The notes below the pieces were generated by a model, which saw only the letters and a program-made list of their open reading frames with translations, was not told the DNA's origin and did no database searches. From the NCBI GenBank assembly GCA_004431415.1, contig QPMI01000673.1:29510-93509 (forward strand): a stretch of DNA of 64,000 nucleotides. Reading direction: 5' to 3'. Of the stretch, positions 53,163 to 60,656 are shown one piece after another. Source of the DNA: Cyanophora paradoxa. Lineage: Eukaryota; Glaucocystophyceae; Cyanophorales; Cyanophoraceae. Position 1 is the stretch's first letter; each line of letters begins with the position of its first letter. Made by a program: the position numbers and the translations under genes.

Positions 53163-54193
53163 ATGAATATAGATAAAAGGAGAATGCCCGTGGATTACAT
53201 TGAGGTGAGTTCTTTTAATACAATCTCTGGTGACGGTCCTACTTCAAGCTTTGTAGCTCGACTTCCAAACATATATGAGAATGTGAGGGCTGTCAGGCTG
53301 GTCTCGGCCGAATTTTATAATAGTATCCCTATGGTGAGTGGTGAAACGCAACCAGGGGATATTACAATTGATAATTCATTCAGCATTTTTTGGAGTGAAG
53401 AATTCGATGGTGCTGGCATTGATGGCATTCCAACTACTCGACCAGCGGCCGGCTTTGAACCTTGGAAGCAATTAATCATAAGTCGCAAAAAACCCATTCA
53501 AAGCCACCAGCAATTGGTAAATGTAATTAATGCGAAATTCGATGATAGAGAGCCGGAACCATCTATTCGCTGTAAATGGGATGAGTCACTAAAACGAATT
53601 ATATTCCACTCAGAGAAACCTTTCTATTTAGCCTTCTCTAACGCTGGAAATCCAAACCAGAAAACGATCCAAAAGTTGCTGAGCGCTGCCGATTGCTTGG
53701 TCTTGATCCCGGAAGATATGGAAATTCCCCAATCCAATCACAGGTTTATAATGCTCTTACTGATGGCATCTTTACTGGTGAACGGGTGAATGGTATTATA
53801 TCTTCGTTTGAGCCTGAAAAGACAAGGGACAGTGTTTTATTTGTCAGAGTAAAAGAGTTGGGTGATCTGGTTCAGTGTGGGGATGGTCTCCTGACTGGTT
53901 ACTTCCACAAAATCGTGGTTCCTGACAAGGACTATGGTGAGCATGTGGTTTACAATTCAACAGAATCTCACCCACTTTACAAGTACTATAACAAAAAAAT
54001 GGGTTTGTCTACATTCTCTGTGGATATAGTAAATGCTATAAACGAACCAATCGATTTTGAGGGTCAACCTGTCCACCTCACATTTGAAATTCGATATGGG
54101 GAGGAGCCAGCAGGCGACCCTGTCTATGAATACTTTAAGATGCGGATGTCACAAAGTCATCCAACATATCCAATCATTGCGAGTTTTGGGTAA
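53163..54193 (+). CDS. Candidate minor capsid protein 2, one frameshift
   Basis: The first ATG is at 53163; MPVDYIEV from 53184 is an equally good start. The N-terminus has SSFVARLPNIYENVRAVRL and VSAEFYNSIPMV, parallel to the divergent gene. Near 53,700 the frame changes within GCTTGGTCTTGATCC. The next frame continues LGLDPGRYGNSPIQSQ, FVRVKELGDLV, STFSVDIVNAINEPIDF and LTFEIRYGEEP to the stop at 54193. The gene lies immediately upstream of the MCP gene in the same direction, as minor capsid genes often do in this virus group. Homology to known pentons is not proven here. Confidence 0.55.
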
Positions 54194-54247
54194 ACACTAG
54201 GTTCATTCGTAATTTTTTTATGTTACAGTATAATAAAAGAGAAAATC
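54194..54247 (+). promoter_or_regulatory. A/T-rich leader of the major capsid gene
   Basis: The 54 bp before the MCP start contain AGTATAATAAAAGAG close to the ATG. Similar A/T-rich strings precede other genes of the element: TTAATAAAGACACA before 57562, ATTATAA before 58322 and TTAATAGTAAA before 58578. A shared late promoter is plausible. Confidence 0.4.
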
Positions 54248-55618
54248 ATGGATATTACGTCGACCCTCCAGCGCCTTTCGTTGAAAGAAGCCCTAACAAC
54301 CCCAGAGGAGGCCAAGGCCTTCTTTCTGGATAACTCCCTAATGCTTGGTCTTGAATCCAAGTCTAAGCCCGTTCTTGTTGTTGTGAACCCGAGCAATACT
54401 TTTGAAAATAGTGTTGGAAATCGCATTTCATTCAAACTCCCTCGCTACAATTTCTGTGGCAAACTTGAACTTGCCTTCGACCTTCCAGCTATCACTTTTG
54501 GTGATGCTGATCTTGTTCGAAATGGGTATACTCGCCCAGTTGGTGCTTTGGTTCAGCGACTTGAAATTACCTATGGGTCATACACCTACCATATCCCTTC
54601 TGATTTCCTTGCTCATTTCCCTCTTGTCTATTATAGTGAGGATCAGCTTGCCAAAAAGAAGCGGTCAATGGGCATGCTTCACGGCATCCCCGCCCATGGA
54701 ACCAACCGACTTGGTGGCTCATTCTTTGTTGAAATTCCTGTGCCTTGGCTAAACCACTACCTACCTCTTGGTGCTCTGTCTGGTGAAATGGTAGTAACTG
54801 TTTGGTTCAAGGATGTAGGGAAGGGTTATGTTGAGACTTCTTATGGTGGTCGTACTCTTCCTAAGGCTGGGGACACAGCCATTGATGGGGACAAGGACGA
54901 TGGGCTTGGCGTCGCACCTGCTGAATCTGTGCTGGCACATGTTGGCCAAAACATCACCACTTTCAATCTTGGTGCGCCAAACGTTGAAATTAAAATTACT
55001 TCTCCTCGCCTTTATATGTATGCTGTTAATGTGTCTGATGAGCTTTTCGCTACTGTTATTGAGAAGGTAAAGACAACTGGCATGGCTATCCCTGCTCTGG
55101 ATATTGGATTTGTGGATGTCAGTGATATGAAAGCCAAGGGTGGTGCCCAACCCAATCGAGTTAACCTCTCCCAAATCTCAGGTCTCGTTTATGCTCTGCT
55201 TGTTTCAGTTCGTGATAACGCTACTGTTGACAAAGCTAATGGTTCCCACAGTGTTCTCAAGACCTACTCCAACTCCAAAGATATTACTTTCACTGTGGAA
55301 ATTAATGGTCAACGTCTCTATGCCACTGAGCCTATTCCACTGCTCAAGGGTGCTGAGCTGATTGCTGATGTCTTCAAATGCTCTAATATGGATAAGGTTG
55401 CTGATCGCTATGTTCTTTCGGGTATGAGTTTCTGTCTTGACGGTGAGAAGGCGATTCGCAATATTGCCCAGTCTGGCTATGTTGACCTGACCAATTCTTC
55501 ATCTTCATTCCTCACTCTCTACATGCCCACTGAAAAGGCAATTGATGTCAATGTTCGCGCTCTCATGCACACGTTCCTCATTTTGGACAAGGACGGTTTA
55601 CGAAAAATTAATCTATGA
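54248..55618 (+). CDS. Major capsid protein, double jelly-roll type
   Basis: This is an intact frame of 456 codons from the ATG at 54248. Features of the double-jelly-roll MCPs of polinton-like viruses and large DNA viruses are seen: alternating beta strands such as ISFKLPRYNFCGKLELAFDL and VGALVQRLEITYGSYTYH. The central block is GGSFFVEIPVPWLNHYLPLG, the characteristic P-x-x-W/F...LPL strand-turn. VVVTVWFKDV closes the first barrel. The second barrel contains VEIKITSPRLYMYAVNVSDE, ITFTVEINGQRLYATEPIPL and DRYVLSGMSFCLDGEKAIRN. Length and location next to the ATPase and minor capsid candidates support the call. It forms the icosahedral shell as trimers in this group. Confidence 0.85.
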   Translation: MDITSTLQRLSLKEALTTPEEAKAFFLDNSLMLGLESKSKPVLVVVNPSNTFENSVGNRISFKLPRYNFCGKLELAFDLPAITFGDADLVRNGYTRPVGALVQRLEITYGSYTYHIPSDFLAHFPLVYYSEDQLAKKKRSMGMLHGIPAHGTNRLGGSFFVEIPVPWLNHYLPLGALSGEMVVTVWFKDVGKGYVETSYGGRTLPKAGDTAIDGDKDDGLGVAPAESVLAHVGQNITTFNLGAPNVEIKITSPRLYMYAVNVSDELFATVIEKVKTTGMAIPALDIGFVDVSDMKAKGGAQPNRVNLSQISGLVYALLVSVRDNATVDKANGSHSVLKTYSNSKDITFTVEINGQRLYATEPIPLLKGAELIADVFKCSNMDKVADRYVLSGMSFCLDGEKAIRNIAQSGYVDLTNSSSSFLTLYMPTEKAIDVNVRALMHTFLILDKDGLRKINL

Positions 55619-55755
55619 TCAGGAATGTATGTTTGTCTTACTGTTCTGCTCACAATTGGATTTGTTTTTTCATCATCGATTTCTACTTAATTCCCGAAGA
55701 AAATGATATAAAGAAAAAAGCAACATGTATATAAAGGCCCTTTAACTTTGTTAAA

Positions 55756-56697
55756 ATGGTACGAGCTTTGACCCTTCATGAATTCATCGAAAAGAGCAAA
55801 AGAATACATGGAGAGAAGTATGATTACTCAAAAGTAACCTACAAAAACAATTCCACTTATGTAGTTATTCAATGTAAATCTTGCTCCATGGAATTCAAAC
55901 AGCTCCCTGGTGGGCATTTAGCAGGTCGAGGGTGTAGAAAATGCGCTGCTAAACTAACTGGGGCGGCACAAAAACTTTCGACTGAACAGTTTATTGAGAA
56001 ATCAAGAGCTGTTCATGGTGATGTCTTTGATTATACAAAGACTGTCTATGAATCTGGACACAAAAAAGTCACTGTCACTTGTAAGAAATGTGGAGCAGAT
56101 TCTTGTATTTTAGCACAAAATCATCTATTTAAACAAGGGTGTAAGCAATGCTCTTTAGAAGAACGCAAGAGCAAAACTAGAAAAAGCAAAGACGATTTCA
56201 TTAGAAAAGCCATCGAAATCCACGGCGATCGATATGATTATAATGAAGTTGTTTACATTAACAACAAAACAAAAGTAGTAGTTAAATGTAAGCAGTGTAA
56301 CTCCAACTTTGCTCCAGTCCCAACCGATCACTACAAAGGGACAGGTTGTCCTCGATGCCAATTCTCAAGGGGCGAAACAAGAATTGATCAATATTTAAAG
56401 AAGCTTGGGATTTCATTTGAGATTCAAAAGAAATTCGAACGCTGCCGGAATAAGTTTCCCCTCCCTTTCGATTTCTATATTCCAGACATGAATGCTTGTA
56501 TTGAATACCAAGGAGAGCAGCATTATAAAAAGGTTGGACATTGGGGAACTGATGGGTACCTTCAAAAGTATCAGGAAAGGGACGCCATCAAACTTTTATT
56601 CTGTCAAATAAACAACATACATTTGCTTGTTATTCCTTACACAGAGAAAGATATTGAACGGGCTGTAGAAACATTCCTTCAATCTCTTAAAGATTAA
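55756..56697 (+). CDS. Zinc-ribbon repeat protein with PD-(D/E)XK-type nuclease domain
   Basis: The 313-residue protein begins MVRALTLHEFIEKSKRIHGE. It has three repeats (about residues 5-62, 72-130 and 142-205) of the pattern FIxKSxxxHGDxYDY ... VxVxCKxCxxxF ... GCxxC, each with two CxxC-like zinc knuckles. The C-terminal 100 residues read GETRIDQYLKKLGISFEIQK, FDFYIPDMNACIEYQGEQHY and LLFCQINNIHLLVIPY. This is a Vsr-like/PD-(D/E)XK nuclease core with D...E-x-Q residues. Such proteins are common in phages and giant viruses and often behave as homing endonucleases. Here it separates the MCP and ATPase genes, which suggests insertion. The frame is intact. Confidence 0.8.
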   Translation: MVRALTLHEFIEKSKRIHGEKYDYSKVTYKNNSTYVVIQCKSCSMEFKQLPGGHLAGRGCRKCAAKLTGAAQKLSTEQFIEKSRAVHGDVFDYTKTVYESGHKKVTVTCKKCGADSCILAQNHLFKQGCKQCSLEERKSKTRKSKDDFIRKAIEIHGDRYDYNEVVYINNKTKVVVKCKQCNSNFAPVPTDHYKGTGCPRCQFSRGETRIDQYLKKLGISFEIQKKFERCRNKFPLPFDFYIPDMNACIEYQGEQHYKKVGHWGTDGYLQKYQERDAIKLLFCQINNIHLLVIPYTEKDIERAVETFLQSLKD

Positions 56698-56750
56698 ACC
56701 ATCTCCAGTCACACTGTATTATTTTTATCTGTTTCTTTATAGAAAGAACC

Positions 56751-57533
56751 ATGGGCGACTTGGACGAATTTGTGGCTGGTGAAATGATAAATCCCCCTTT
56801 CCGCGTTTTGGCAATTGGCAAATCTGCTACTGGTAAATCAGAGGCTGTCAAGTACTGGCTAAAGCAGCTTCATGATGCCAAAAAGATTGATGTCGTTCTT
56901 GTTATCAGTGGAACTGCTTTTAACAACTTTTGGAACAATGTAGCAAGTGTTCAGCTTGGCAAATGGGATGCTCATTACATTGAAAAGGTTTTGGAAGATC
57001 GACAACAGAAAATAGAAAAGGGAGAGCCGATTAATCAACTCTTAGTTGTACTGGACGATCTAATTGATAATGACTTGGTCGATCTCACTCGCGATAAAAT
57101 AATCAACAAATTGTACTCTATGGGCAGACATTTGAAAATATCTATTATCTGTATCACACAAAAGCTAAGGAAAGTCTCATCGACCATTCGCGTCAACTCA
57201 GATTATGCTATGTTCCTAAGCGCTGCCAATAGAAAGGAGCTTGAAGCCATTGAGGAAGAATACAATATAATGCGGGACAAAGATGTTTTCTATAAAATGT
57301 TTGAAGAGTACGTACATTCCTACCAGTTCCTAATTTGGTCATCTGCCGATTATTCTGTAAAATATTTCGTAGATAAAGCGGATTTGGTCAAAGATTTCCC
57401 ATTTCCACGGTTCCACAGGAAACCAAAAAAGAAAGAAGACGAGCTTAAACCACCAGAGAAAGAAGAGGGGCGCAAAGAAGTGAAAAGCCAAGTTCATAGT
57501 AATAAGTTAATGCGATATAAACGCGGTCTATAA
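56751..57533 (+). CDS. A32-like genome-packaging ATPase (FtsK/HerA superfamily)
   Basis: This packaging motor pumps DNA into the capsid in NCLDVs, virophages and polinton-like viruses. The intact 260-residue protein starts at the ATG at 56751. Walker A is GKSATGKS (residues 23-30), within FRVLAIGKSATGKSEAV. Walker B is LLVVLDDLID near residue 100. The sensor-like strand SIICITQKLRKVSSTIRVNS follows with the conserved glutamine. The C-terminus is basic (KPKKKEDELKPPEKEEGRKE). Length and motif order match the family. It is followed at 28 bp by the next gene in the same direction. Confidence 0.9.
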   Translation: MGDLDEFVAGEMINPPFRVLAIGKSATGKSEAVKYWLKQLHDAKKIDVVLVISGTAFNNFWNNVASVQLGKWDAHYIEKVLEDRQQKIEKGEPINQLLVVLDDLIDNDLVDLTRDKIINKLYSMGRHLKISIICITQKLRKVSSTIRVNSDYAMFLSAANRKELEAIEEEYNIMRDKDVFYKMFEEYVHSYQFLIWSSADYSVKYFVDKADLVKDFPFPRFHRKPKKKEDELKPPEKEEGRKEVKSQVHSNKLMRYKRGL

Positions 57534-57561
57534 AAATATCTCTCACTTTAATAAAGACACA

Positions 57562-58296
57562 ATGCCCCCCAAACGCAAAATAGGCATCCCTGCTGGGGCT
57601 GTTGGTTATTCAGGTGGTGGTAACAATGGCTCCATTAACACAGACCCGCTTAAATTCAATGGAATGAATGAGGTTAAGCCCTCACAACAGCAAGAGGATC
57701 CCCTTAATGCCGCCTATGAGGAATCCTTTGATGACAAAGCCCCACAGACGTCCACCAGTGATCAGCTCAACATCTCCCCTGAAGCTTCTAAAATGAAGGC
57801 TGTGGGTGAGGGTGCCAGGCGAATTATAGGTGCTGCTGATGATAAAGGTCTTGGGCTCCAAGATCTATCACTCACTCGCAAAGGTGAGGGTCTCAGTAAA
57901 GAATCCGACAAGGTTATCCAGTCTATGGCGGGTGAAGTCACATACAAGACTGCTCCCACCCAGAATATTCATAGAGTTCCCAAGGCTCAATGGGACGAAA
58001 TGACTGCCAAGCTTAAAGATCTGGAAGCCAAATCAAGTGCCTTAGAGCAGTATGTAACTGAGAAGAGAGAGAGATCCAAACTCAAGGAAATGCTTAGAAA
58101 GGAGGTGTTCAAAATGGGGATCACTGGGATTCCAGATAAACAGTTTATTGCCAAGAAAGAGAACCAAATTGATGAGCAAGCTGTTGATGAAATGAAAACA
58201 AAGACCCAAAAGGGGACTATTGAGCCAGGTGCTACAAAGGCTGAGGTGGACAAAGGTGTAGCTCCCACAGTGTATAAACGACGGGTTTGGCTTTGA
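57562..58296 (+). CDS. Hypothetical virion or scaffold protein
   Basis: The 244-residue protein begins MPPKRKIGIPAGAVGYSGGG. The N-terminal half is Gly/Asn/Ser-rich and disordered, and the middle has GEGARRIIGAADDKGLGLQD. The C-terminal half is helical and likely coiled coil (AKLKDLEAKSSALEQYVTEK; KLKEMLRKEVFKMGITGIPD). It ends YKRRVWL. No family is recognised. Its place right after the ATPase in the morphogenesis cluster suggests a scaffold, core or packaging accessory role (inference). The frame is intact. Confidence 0.6.
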   Translation: MPPKRKIGIPAGAVGYSGGGNNGSINTDPLKFNGMNEVKPSQQQEDPLNAAYEESFDDKAPQTSTSDQLNISPEASKMKAVGEGARRIIGAADDKGLGLQDLSLTRKGEGLSKESDKVIQSMAGEVTYKTAPTQNIHRVPKAQWDEMTAKLKDLEAKSSALEQYVTEKRERSKLKEMLRKEVFKMGITGIPDKQFIAKKENQIDEQAVDEMKTKTQKGTIEPGATKAEVDKGVAPTVYKRRVWL

Positions 58297-58321
58297 AAGC
58301 GTTTTTCTATAGATATTATAA

Positions 58322-58552
58322 ATGGAGGATACCATTAGTTTGGTGGAGTTCACTGTCGATAGCCCTGTGACAGAGAGTTATATTAAAAACGCTTTAGCAA
58401 ACCAAAAAAGATACAGGGAAGACCCGGAATATAGAGAGTTTAAGAAACAGCAAGCCTTGGCATCATATTATCGCCGAAAGGCACAAAAAGAAGCAGTGAG
58501 GCCCATAGGGAGGCCAATTAAATATTATCAGACTACTGAGAGCAGCAACTGA
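58322..58552 (+). CDS. Small basic hypothetical protein
   Basis: The 76-residue protein starts MEDTISLVEFTVDSPVTESY. The centre is strongly basic and helical (NQKRYREDPEYREFKKQQAL and YYRRKAQKE), compatible with nucleic-acid binding. It is 25 bp after the preceding gene in the same direction, with ATTATAA directly before the ATG. Family unknown. Confidence 0.55.
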   Translation: MEDTISLVEFTVDSPVTESYIKNALANQKRYREDPEYREFKKQQALASYYRRKAQKEAVRPIGRPIKYYQTTESSN

Positions 58553-58577
58553 GTTATTTTGTCTCGTTAATAGTAAA

Positions 58578-58853
58578 ATGTGGCAATGGCTCCAGCAATT
58601 GCTGGATATGTTTCATATACATGTGACCAGCAATTATAAGTGTAGCTGTTGTGATACTACTATTGACGTCAGCATTGGATCTTCCTCCCCAAGTGGATCC
58701 AGGAGTGGGTCTCCCTATGATGTGGTGATGAGGACAGGCTCAACTGAGGGGCAAAGGGTAAGCTTGGAGAGTATTGAAGAGGTGACAGGGGAGCAATTTG
58801 CTCAGGCTGTAAACAGCGCTTGGAATGAGTACCAAGGAAACCGTCTACATTGA
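58578..58853 (+). CDS. Small hypothetical protein with a CxC..C motif
   Basis: The 91-residue protein begins MWQWLQQLLDMFHIHVTSNY. KCSCCDTTIDV carries clustered cysteines that could bind metal, followed by a serine/glycine linker and a helical end (EEVTGEQFAQAVNSAWNEYQ). It is the last plus-strand gene of the cluster and is tightly spaced. Function unknown. Confidence 0.5.
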   Translation: MWQWLQQLLDMFHIHVTSNYKCSCCDTTIDVSIGSSSPSGSRSGSPYDVVMRTGSTEGQRVSLESIEEVTGEQFAQAVNSAWNEYQGNRLH

Positions 58854-58858
58854 ACGCA

Positions 58859-59095
58859 TTATCTGCCATCAGGGAAGGGGGTAATCTCGTTTCCAAGCAT
58901 TAGAAGGTCGTTTGATATTTTTTGTAAGGCTGCTTTAATGTGTGGAGACAAAGGAGCTATGCGGTGTCCAAGGTTGTACAGTTCTATAGAGACGCGATGT
59001 ATGGAGTCACTCAATTCAGGGCTTGGAGACGTCAGCGCCAGATGTGAGAGCTCAAAGGATATTTCTACAAGGCGAGTATGGATGGGAGTTGTCAT
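58859..59095 (-). CDS. Small helical hypothetical protein
   Basis: The 78-residue frame from the ATG at 59095 converges on the previous gene with 5 bp between stops. It encodes regularly spaced hydrophobic residues (LVEISFELSHLALTSPSPEL; ALQKISNDLLMLGNEI), suggesting a short helical bundle. No family is recognised. Confidence 0.45.
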   Translation of the reverse strand: MTTPIHTRLVEISFELSHLALTSPSPELSDSIHRVSIELYNLGHRIAPLSPHIKAALQKISNDLLMLGNEITPFPDGR

Positions 59096-59570
59096 AATAA
59101 TCTACTTTTAGGCAGCATAAAAATGCGAAAGGGGCGGCTCTGCGTAGAGCTTGATGAGAGCTTTACAGGGAAAAAAAGAGCGCTCAAAACGGCCAATCTG
59201 GTGAGGAGATATTCGCGTTTGGAGTTCCTTAAGTGGCTCTAATTGAACATTTTAGAAAAGTTCTTATAGAGCTCTATAAGGAAAAAGCCGCCTACTGCTG
59301 TACGGTAGGCATGAGGGCTCTACCGGTAGGCGAGTAGGCAGGGCCCTACTGTCCTACCGCCGGCGGCCTGTGCCTACCGGTCTGCTGTAGACACACGGGC
59401 TCGCCTACCACTGCGGTAGGCTGGCTCATATATGTATATGATATATATGAAAAAAAACAAGTTTCGGTAAAAACTACAGCGCCGTGATCGCCATGACGCG
59501 GCGAGTCCGGAAAGCTATGATATATATATATATGTCATGTGACATTATGATATATCATATACATATATCA
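59096..59570. other. Non-coding spacer between the two viral blocks, palindrome-rich
   Basis: No gene is seen. The middle (59,290-59,425) is unexpectedly G+C-rich and contains many direct and inverted copies of GCCTACCGG/CCGGTAGGC. The right part (59,430-59,575) alternates AT palindromes (TATATGTATATGATATAT; ATGATATATCATATACATAT) around a second G+C patch. Such a structure at a block boundary could be an origin, a terminal repeat or a recombination site. Confidence 0.6.
59291..59423. repeat. Clustered inverted repeats of GCCTACCG / CGGTAGGC
   Basis: At least seven copies of the core CCTAC or its complement GTAGG occur in both orientations. They include the palindromic TACCGGTAGG and a foldable pair around GCCTACCACTGCGGTAGGC. 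They lie within an otherwise AT-rich region. Confidence 0.75.
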
Positions 59571-60640
59571 TTATGGTATATACAATCCAAAGAACCATCT
59601 GATATTATAATATGAAGAAGCTCCACCACTGACACTATATGATATTTTGATGGAATCATTAGCTTGAAGGTCAACTATTATTTCCAATCCATTGTTTGCA
59701 TACACAGATGGATAATTATTATTAACTTCAATTCCAGATGAGCTTCCGTTTTTCTGTAAAAATGTTGTTATAATACCTGGTCTTCCAGCCGTATAACAGG
59801 ATCCACTAAATGTGACAAGATAGTTTCCTGTAACAGGGGCAGTAAAAAGCCCTGTCGCAGGATCGAAATGATTTCCTTGGTTCACTATGACTCCTGTTGT
59901 TGGATATATATTTATTGAGGAAATTGTTGCAGTTATTGACCCATTTGGTTGCTGTTTTGTTGCAAAGAAACGAGGATGGCTACTTAATTTGAGATATTTG
60001 CTTGTCGGAAGTGTGAGATGTTGAACAGTTGTGTTATCTGTCTGAATAGTTTTTTGAAGAGAAAGAATGGTATCCCCATTCCTCTTGTAATTCATGACTG
60101 TGTCACTCATGTTGTCAATCTCAGGTGTATTTATTCTTGTTGTAAGTGTGAGAGTTCCATACTGAATACTCCCTGAAAGCCCACCATTAAAGGTCATCAA
60201 TCCTGCAAATGAACATGTCCACTCACAGTCAATTGATTTGCTGTCAGAGTTCCTGCTACATTTGCTCCATCACCAATGTAGGCTCCTCCACTTTTCACCA
60301 CAAGAGCAGAATTATTGCTTGTATTACCAAAAGTAACTATCTGTGCTGTGGTGAATCCACCCACATTATCATATATTGCTGAATTGGGGACTACCTGACC
60401 TGCTTGAACTTGGTTTTTATTCGAGATTATAATGCCTGTGGTTCTAATCTTGCCTCCATTTCGATCACATCGAATTTCTTTGACCCTCAGTATACTGTTC
60501 TCTGTGAAAGAGGTATTACTTGTAGTTTCAGTGCAAATAAAACCGGGTGTGGAGTCGACTACTTCATGAGAGGTGCTGTGGAGTGATTTGGCTGCAAGTT
60601 CATAGTTTGGAATCTCTAAAAGGAGGTCATCTTTATAATT
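59571..60640 (-). pseudogene. Short fibre-like protein C with C1q/TNF-like head, frameshifted
   Basis: This is the third member of the short fibre family. The first part (about 60,640-60,215) reads LLLEIPNYELAAKSL, ILRVKEIRCDRNGGKIRTTG and SGGAYIGDGANVAG but has no in-frame ATG. Near 60,215 it shifts to a second frame. That frame reads MTFNGGLSGSIQYGTLTLT, then a globular C-terminal domain: TGLFTAPVTGNYLVTFSG, GIITTFLQKNGSSSG, ANNGLEIIVDLQANDSIKIS and YYNIRWFFGLYIP. The beta pattern matches C1q/TNF-like trimeric heads found on many fibres. The missing start and the shift suggest a decayed or mis-sequenced gene. Confidence 0.55.
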
Positions 60641-60656
60641 ACGAAATAGTTAAATT

